Shown here piece after piece: positions 57,153-64,000 of a stretch of 64,000 nt of DNA. Below the pieces are notes generated by a model that did not search any database, was not told the DNA's origin, and saw nothing but the letters and a program-made list of their open reading frames with translations. The stretch is from Mya arenaria (Eukaryota; Mollusca; Bivalvia; Myida; Myidae): NCBI RefSeq assembly GCF_026914265.1, contig NC_069125.1, positions 26,635,595 through 26,699,594 of the forward strand, in the 5' to 3' direction. A program made the position numbers and the translations under genes. Each line of letters starts with the position of its first letter. The stretch's first letter is position 1.

Positions 57153-58136
57153 GAAATTGTGTTTTGATTCACAAAAACCGAGAAATCTTTTTCCTTCGCT
57201 AAAGCTGCATTTAAAAACTTGTACATACAAAATTTGTCTCTTCATAAATGCATTTAATTTTTATATATGTTAAAACAAGTTATATGTTATTGTACATGTA
57301 AATACACAGTCATGTAGATGAAAGACTGTGTACAAAATCAAATGCCTGTTGTCCTTACAGACAAAGTATTTTCTATTGTATAATATTATTACATGTGTTG
57401 ATTGTTATCTGGCTGATAATTGAATTTTTGCTAGGGTTGTTCTGTCGATTGATTAGGTAAATTAAAATATTTAACTTTTTTTTTTTTTACTTATTATATC
57501 TTTTATTTATCAATGCAAGATGAATGAGAATTACAAAACAGACAAGTGATGAAATACATAAGTATAATAAGTGGAGTGTTTAATTACATGCATGGAAATA
57601 ACGTACTGATTTTTAATCACCGATAATCAATAGTAATTTGAGTTGAATCTGAATTCTTTTTACAAGTAAATATCATGTGTGTGTTTTGTTTTGTTTTATT
57701 TGAAAAACAAGCAATACTTTTTACAATTGATAGCATTTTTAATTTATTACATTTTTTTCTTTTTCTATTTACAATTTAGATCTGAAATATTTTCTCGTTC
57801 AATATGTGCCATGCATATGCAGGTGGTCCAGAACCTTGCCAGGATGATTGGTAATTTTAATATGTTTAAAATAATTGACCTTGTAATAAGGTAAAAATAA
57901 CAAAACAAATCATAGAAAAATATATATGATTTGCATGACATGAGTGGTTTGATCTACATGTATTTGTGGTTTAATTTGTATCATAATCTGTTGTTTATTC
58001 ATTGAAAGAATACGTGCTGTTACTCAAGCACAAAAATATGTTGAAATAATTTTCTTTGTTTAGGCTTGTAATATTCAGTTAAAATTTGTATAGGAAGTTT
58101 TCCCAAATATAGTTAAAGTTTATATGTACATTGTAA
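57153..58136 (+). other. HVCN1 3' UTR / 3' flank
   Basis: No further coding. AT-rich with T-runs. The transcript may continue through the MITE to the AATAAA at 59041, or end earlier; no closer canonical AATAAA with a GU-rich follow-up is obvious. Confidence 0.4.
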
Positions 58137-58484
58137 TTAAAGCTGCACTCTCACAGATTGAACATTTTGACAACTTTTTATTTTTTGTCTTGAAACAAAC
58201 AAATTTATGCGAAAATGCATGAAAACCAGTAAAATAAGAGTGCTGACTAAAAATCAGATTGCAGGTTTTCATAATTAATTTCAAAAATTGATGTTTTATG
58301 CATTTTTCTTAAACCGTTAGTATAACACTTTGAGCCAAAAAACAACGGCACAGAAATATTAAAATCTGCGATCTGATCATTGTCAGCGGTCTTATATTCC
58401 TGGTTTGCAGAAAAATTGACTCTATCAAAGACAAAAGTTAAAAAACGTTGTCAAGAAGGTAAATCTGTGAGAGTGCTGCTTTAA
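58137..58484. mobile_element. Intact MITE, 348 bp, 23-bp TIRs
   Basis: TTAAAGCTGCACTCTCACAGATT at 58137-58159 matches the reverse complement of 58462-58484 at 22 of 23 positions. TTAA at each end suggests a TTAA or TA target. No ORF. Relatives are at 33155, 38062, 19640 and 17000, so a family with many copies nearby. Confidence 0.88.
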
Positions 58485-59040
58485 TTGTAAAAAACACAAA
58501 GTTTGGACACATACCTTGAAGGGAAACATCCCTGGGATTGATGTTCTGTCTGGATCTAATGAAAACAGTTCACACAAATTTTCAATGTAAGAAGCACATG
58601 GTCAATGATTGCGCAATACTTCGTAAAGGCCCTGATAAAATGTATTTGTAGATTATGTGTAGCTTGTTTAAAAGGCCTCGGCAATAAGATGTGTCCATTG
58701 ATAAATAAAATGATATCTGGATAGATCAGCTGTAAGGGCCTCAAACATTTCTATCAGTGGTGCAATACAGTTTTCCTGACAACGGTGTTATTTGACTTTT
58801 AAAAGTACTCTGTTTAATTTGTGATTTGATTTCTGTGCTAAAATTACTTTGTGCTACATTCTGATATGCTGTAAACTTTATCGTACACACTGATATTTTG
58901 ACTTTGTTTTTGATATTTGTGTATTCTGTATGTCTCATTAATATTTAAATTGTACGTGAATTGCACATTGAATATTATCATATTTTTGTTCATTCGTTGT
59001 AAGGAACAATGATGTACCAAGTTTTGTTTTGTAACCTTTT

Positions 59041-59046
59041 AATAAA
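59041..59046 (+). terminator. Candidate poly(A) signal for HVCN1
   Basis: AATAAA in TTTTAATAAATGGATTTCTG, followed by T-rich sequence. The distance of ~1.9 kb from the stop codon makes it uncertain. Confidence 0.3.
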
Positions 59047-59077
59047 TGGATTTCTGTATATCTTACATGAACTTTAG

Positions 59078-59300
59078 TGGGACAATCTCCTTTGAAATTG
59101 TGTGAGTGGCCGGTTGCTTTTTGTGCACTTACATGTACTGTAATTGGCCAAAGTCCTTTGAAATTGTAAGGATGGCCATTTGTCTTTTCTCCACTTACTC
59201 ATACTTTAATTTTACCAACTCCTTTGAAATTGTAGGAGTGGTTATTGGTATTTTTTGTTCTTACATTTACTTAAATTGGACCAACTCCTTATTGACCGTT
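59078..59300. repeat. Tandem repeat, ~67-bp unit, 3-4 copies
   Basis: CTCCTTTGAAATTGT recurs at about 59088, 59151 and 59219, with a related CAACTCCTT at 59283. The sequence between shares GGCC.TTTG, TTTTTGTGCACTTACAT and TACTGTAATTGG words. Confidence 0.7.
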
Positions 59301-59454
59301 TGTCAAATGCAATTTTGCCATTCAATGGATTTTTTGCTTCCTCATGAAATAGAAGTCCCTATAGTTTATCAGGTATAGTAATAAAAACACTTTATGGGTT
59401 AGCAGTACTGTTATGACTGTTATCATTATACAATGTTTATGTGGCAAAATTGGT

Positions 59455-59540
59455 CTTGTAGTGCATGTATAGATGTCTGCTTACACCCGAGGAGAGGTCA
59501 TGGGCTCAAGCCCAACAAGGGCACCTTTTCAAGATATACA
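59455..59540 (+). repeat. tRNA-like segment, possible SINE head
   Basis: TAGTGCATGTATAGATGTC and GGTCATGGGCTCAAGCCC resemble degenerate box A and box B about 35 bp apart. Not foldable into a tRNA by eye. Confidence 0.3.
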
Positions 59541-60444
59541 TCGGTACTGCAGGTTTCCACAAAACCACTATTTTATTTCCATTGATTTCTTTTTTAAATA
59601 TTCACTTGTACATTAAACAAAAAGTTTACACTTATTAAATTTGACCAAATGAAAATGAAAAATGGCTAAGAAAGGATTTGTTTTATGGATACTGTCCCAG
59701 TTCTAGTTTTTATCCCCTTTCAGGGAACAATTAAGATGATAAATGATTGATAATATTAGCTTGTAGCTGTCTTGTCATTGGACCAAAAATTATTAAGTAA
59801 TAACCTGGCCTCAGTTTCTTCAAAAAATGTTCAGTATGTTCCTGAGAAATAGTACAGTTGTGTATTTATGATAGACAAACAGGGGACAGTCTCTAATTTC
59901 TTCAACACTCTAAAATCCCTTCACAGTAACAGAATCAAGCTCAGCATACTATTTTGTTTTGGCATAAATGTGTAATTACTCTTTTCCCTGAGTTTAGACT
60001 TTTAAAGAACTATTTTTGATAATCATGATGAACTATGTTTGTTTGTAATTTTGCCAAAAGAAGTAAGATATTAAAGCTAAAATAATAGAAGGTATCCTGG
60101 CATAAGGTCATTTGCCTTCTGTGATATTATAATTTAATTAAGTGTACATATACTCATCTTATACATTAGAAATTGGTTTTGAATAATTGTTTGTATTAAT
60201 TTTGTAATTATAAATGTATAATATATACAATGTAATATTATTGTAAGAGTTTAAAGGGACTTGTTCATGTTTTTTAGGGTCAGACATCCAACAAATTCGT
60301 GTGAAATGTGAACAAATTGTTTGTTACATTATACATCATCCAAAGTTTAAATTAGAAGTCAGCAGTGAATCGTTAAAACTATTTTAAAATGTGAAAGATA
60401 TTGCTGTATTTTGCCAAAAAGCAGTAGTAACTCTTATGAAAAGT

Positions 60445-60665
60445 TAAAGGCACACAACATATTTCGATGCAAAAAGTACTTAAATGACAAAAAAATGCTT
60501 TTTTAACTGGTAAATTTGTAGCTTTTTACAGAAAAAAACAACATTTATAAAGGCTGAAATCTTTTTATCTGTACACAAATCATGTTGTTTTTTTATTTAT
60601 CATCAAAGTCAAGTTAGTAAATCATGCATTAAACATTCAAAAAATATTTTTTGCATCAACATGGT
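60445..60665. repeat. Partial copy of the 61873-62310 MITE family
   Basis: Starts TTAAAGGCACACAACA and shares ATGCTTTTTTAA, GGGAATTTGTAGCT-like, TTTATAAAGGCTGA and TACAAATCAT with 61873-62310 in order. The right end is not found. Confidence 0.5.
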
Positions 60666-60810
60666 ATATTCAGGGACAAAGTTCAGGATTAATCCTGAAA
60701 TCAGGATTGGAAGCTTTTAGTTTCAGACTATCGTTCAGTTGAAAAGTTGGTTTTTAATGTACACTTGCATTAAAAATAGGAAGAAGTACAATTTAAATGG
60801 ATATAAATGG

Positions 60811-60997
60811 TTTTGAAAAATGTTTCAACAGGTGTCTAGGCCCTTTTATGCTTTAAGGGCCTGGACCCATCATATTTAAACTAATTTTTCAGGATTGGAA
60901 TTTTTGAAAAATGTTTCAACAGGGGTCTAGGCCCTTTTATGCTTTTAGGGCCTGGACCCATCATATTTAAACTAATTTTTCAGGATTGGAATTTTTG
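60811..60997. repeat. Tandem duplication of a ~91-bp unit
   Basis: TTTTGAAAAATGTTTCAACAGG, then TCTAGGCCCTTTTATGCTTT, GGGCCTGGACCCATCATATT and TTTTTCAGGATTGGAA occur twice in a row with only two or three differences. Contains a small palindrome TAGGCCC..GGGCCTGG. Confidence 0.9.
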
Positions 60998-61493
60998 GTC
61001 AGTTATCATCCCAGTATATTGTGTTCCTTTAATAGTTTAAGACTTAGATACACCAAATTTCTGTTAAATTGAGTATCTGCCAGTTGCTGTATGGTGTTTG
61101 TTTCATAAAAGGAAGAATGATAACACAATTTCAATAAAGTTAAAGAAAAGTGTTGCAAACTTAAAACCTGTGAGAGAGTCCCTTTAATTCTGTTAAATAT
61201 TTTGATGTGTGTGTAAGGTGCTATGTGTTGTGTACATTTCAATTTAAATTATACACTTATGTAGTCAGGTATTACGACGTAAATAGGGGAGGTTTAACTG
61301 TTGCTACTCATGCATACTGGTATATGTTACAAAACATGATTTTATTGTTATAATATTTTATAATGTGAATCATTGAAGTTTCACTTTACAATCTTTTCAA
61401 ATTATTCCTTTCTATTTAAATGTTTTCCAATAGAAAGATATAATAAAAATAAATTAGGGTCACTATAAAACTGTTAAAATGTTGATATAAAAC

Positions 61494-61806
61494 AACTCAC
61501 TCACTCACTCAACCCCTTTACTTGACTCACTCAGTCAAATTGCTCACTCAATTCACTTTACTCATGCACTCAACCTACTCACTCACTCAACTTGCTTTAC
61601 TCACTCACTCAACCCACTCACTTAATTCACTCACTCAACTCAATCACTCAGCTTACTTTACTCACTCACTTAACTCAATCACTCTACTTACTTTACTCAC
61701 TCACTCAACCAACCCACTTATCTCACTCACTCAACTTACTTTACTCACTCAACTTACTCACTCACTCAACTTACCCAACTTCCTCACTCACTCAACTCAA
61801 CTCAGG
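61494..61806. repeat. Minisatellite of CTCA/ACTCACTCAACT units
   Basis: About 310 bp of (ACTC)n and TCACTCAACTTACTTTACTCACTCA higher-order units. Two overlapping plus-strand frames (Leu/Thr/His/Ser-rich) arise from it and are not considered genes. Confidence 0.92.
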
Positions 61807-61872
61807 GGTATATTGAGTGAACATATTTGATAAAATCTGAATGGGAAGAAACATTTTTTATTAATGATATAT

Positions 61873-62310
61873 AAAGGCGCACAATAAAAGTTGATTTTTT
61901 AATATAATAATAGTGTGTCACTGTGGTTAACTCATTTTACTTTATTGATCAAAACATAAAATGATTTAGGTACAGTTAAAAAATATAAGCAATATTTTAG
62001 CGCTTTTTTTAACTGGGATGTTTTTAGCCACAAAGTTATTAATTAAAAAACAAAATTCATAAAAGGTAATACTTTTTTTTATATGTTCCTTAATCATTTG
62101 AATTTTAAAAAACAACAATGCTTTTTTAATATGGGAATTTGTAGCTATTTATAGACCATTTATAAAGGCTGATATCTCTTTAACTGTATACAAATCATAT
62201 GATTTTTGTTTTGTTTTGATCATTAAGTCAAATAAGTTAAACATGATAATTCATTAAAATAAAATAAAAATGGGGGAGGGGGGTTATCAGCTCGTATTGT
62301 GTGCCTTTAA
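61873..62310. mobile_element. MITE with TAAAGGCACACAATA-type TIRs
   Basis: The left end TAAAGGCGCACAATAAAAG and the reverse complement of the right end TAAAGGCACACAATACGAG form ~15-bp inverted ends about 440 bp apart. Non-coding, AT-rich interior. Confidence 0.65.
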
Positions 62311-62511
62311 TCAATTCAGTCTTCCCCAAGGACTAATCATTGTAGACATTAGATATGCAAACTTATGCAGAGTCATTTCTAGCCAACAATGTTAATTTAA
62401 TTTGCAGGCTTAACAAATTGTAAACATTGCCTTTCTAATCAGGTCATCTTTTATACAATACTGGAATAGTGCTATTTACATAATGGGTCCAACGTTAACA
62501 GTTTTAATGAA

Positions 62512-62697
62512 AATACAGTTGAACACTGTTGGCTGGAACTCCCAGGGACTGACAAAAATAACTTAAGCATTGGGAAATTTGAACCAAGCGGGAACATTGA
62601 GCTTCATTATAAAGAAATCGGTTCTTATCAGCTAGTTTGAGCCGACAAGGAAATCGAGCCAAGCTTGTTCTAGTCAGTGGGGTTCGACTGTATTCTG
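62512..62697. mobile_element. Short MITE related to the CAGTTGAACAC family
   Basis: The left end ATACAGTTGAACACTGTTGGC and the right end (reverse complement ATACAGTCGAACCCCACTGAC) are imperfect TIRs ~185 bp apart. The ends resemble those of 20812-22340. Confidence 0.5.
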
Positions 62698-62699
62698 AT

Positions 62700-64000
62700 C
62701 ATTGTGCCTTTTTCATCCCAGAAGATTCTCTAAATATCAGTTCTTCATTGAACATATAATAGTCCTTTTTGCGGATACTGACTCTTGCCGCTTTTGAAAC
62801 TGCAAAGTTTCGACTGGATAGTAAGTTGAGCTTGTTATTCAAAACAATGCAATTGTGATTCAAACAAATTGGTGGTCTTTGTAGCAATTTGGGTGGAAAA
62901 ATCCATCTTAAAGGGATTAATAGCAAAGAGGTCTATATACAATAATTTAAGAAACATGTACATTTACATTTGAAAATATGGTCCCTGATAATTGAACATC
63001 AACATTGTCTTAAGTTTATTAACAGTTTGTATAATAACTGCAATTTCTTTTCTTCAGATGACACACACATTACATATATACTTAATTCTTAGGTTACCGT
63101 ATGTTATTTCAATGCAAATATTTAACTTTTATGTATTTAGATGAGTTTACCAATAGTTTTACTTTGTGATCTTGTATGTCATTATTTCATAAATAAAATT
63201 TAGAATTTGATTTTGTTTTTCTGTATTGGCAAAAATTTAATTCATGAAGGCTTTATTAACACCATGTTCTGGAGAAGTGTTTTGAAAATTAAATGGCAAT
63301 CTCTGCTTTTAAGGAGAGATTTGAATATGAATTTGTCACAAAATCTACCCTGATTTTTTGGGATGTGTGAATGACAAACACTGTTTGTGTATTACAATTT
63401 CAACATTTTTTACTGACTTACCCGTTCTAAAGCTGTTTTGAACTGAAATTGAACAAATTTCGCACCAATTTTGGAGTCATTTTCTGTTACTGCATGTCAA
63501 AATTGGTCCGGACCTGCAATTTGTCAGTTTTTGGTCACTGTAGGTCTACTGAGCTGTTTTTCAAATACATGTACTTAAATAAAAACTTTTCTCTATGACA
63601 GTTTAATTCAATAGGTCAAGGTCATAGTAATATATTGTTTTGAAATCGATTTTAGCACAAGAACTTGAGAATGGTTCAACCAAGGACCATGAAATTCAGT
63701 TGAACTTGACCAATAAACACTGTATTATGTGAAATAAGAAAACGACATTAAATCTAGAAAAAGTGATGCTCAGTTCCACAAAACTTTGCATAACAAAGTT
63801 GGGGATTTCACAACCAAAATGAGCAAAACCAAAGGATGATACCAAGAGTTTTGTCGGTCAGTAGGTCATAAGTGAAGGACATGGTAATTGCTGTTAGTAA
63901 AACATTGTCTGCACTATAACTCAAGTATGATTCACCCATAGTTTTCAGGGTCAGCATTTGTAATTCAAAGGTCAATGTCCTTAAAAAACTTTGTCTGCAC
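62700..64000. other. Interval without recognisable gene to the window end
   Basis: AT-rich. The 75-codon minus frame at 62699-62926 has no motif. The stretch 63600-64000 contains AGGTCAAGGTCATAG-type words common in dispersed repeats, but no borders could be set. Confidence 0.45.

Noticed and set aside
56774..57226. 150-codon minus-strand frame
   Set aside because: Antisense shadow of HVCN1 exon 3.
61522..61830. 102-codon Leu/Thr/His/Ser-rich frame
   Set aside because: Translation of the CTCA minisatellite.

Overview
The window is AT-rich eukaryotic nuclear DNA with spliced genes (GT-AG introns), long introns and a very high load of dispersed repeats. The repeat content (Gypsy element with ~180-bp LTRs and a tRNA-Leu type primer site, DIRS-like relic, tRNA-headed SINEs, internally tandem-repeated elements of the 'pearl' type, MITEs, LINE 3' ends) together with divergent animal genes (TNF-receptor-like, ABCB9, Hv1) points to a mollusc, most likely a bivalve. 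The species is not determined.

Left third (1-17.9 kb): a broken DIRS-like reverse transcriptase/RNase H relic runs off the left edge (1-1290, minus). A Gypsy/Ty3 element lies at 3152-7440 (minus) with paired 183-bp LTRs, a 5-bp target duplication, primer site and polypurine tract, but frameshifted ORFs and a deletion through RNase H. Non-coding elements follow: 8219-9403, a seven-unit tandem-repeat element with a terminal hairpin at 11444-12620, a SINE, LINE 3' ends, and a MITE carrying a tRNA-like stretch.

Middle (17.9-40 kb): a five-exon TNF-receptor-superfamily gene on the minus strand (17897-25161), whose first intron holds a ~211-bp satellite and a LINE nested in a MITE-like unit. Next come a minus-strand locus with a HIRAN-like domain exon preceded by a broken Psq-type helix-turn-helix segment (26725-27714), an inverted repeat, and a ~2-kb degenerate foldback. 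A direct segmental duplication (31121-34579 and 36805-39510) carries matching small-exon gene tails; one copy contains a 994-bp TIR-bounded insertion that is absent from the other.

Right third (42-59 kb): a compact host-gene cluster. ABCB9 (TAP-like lysosomal peptide transporter) lies on the minus strand in 12 coding exons (42286-53287) whose summed length keeps frame to 871 aa. One 43-codon exon is present in three tandem copies and another exon has partial relics. Just 257 bp upstream on the same strand is a small single-pass membrane-protein ORF. A short interval separates its presumed 5' exon from the divergent HVCN1 (Hv1 voltage-gated proton channel, plus strand, 54843-57152). Lysosomal peptide import and proton conductance could serve the same phagosomal compartment, but that link is inference. 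From 59 kb on I see only repeats and no gene.
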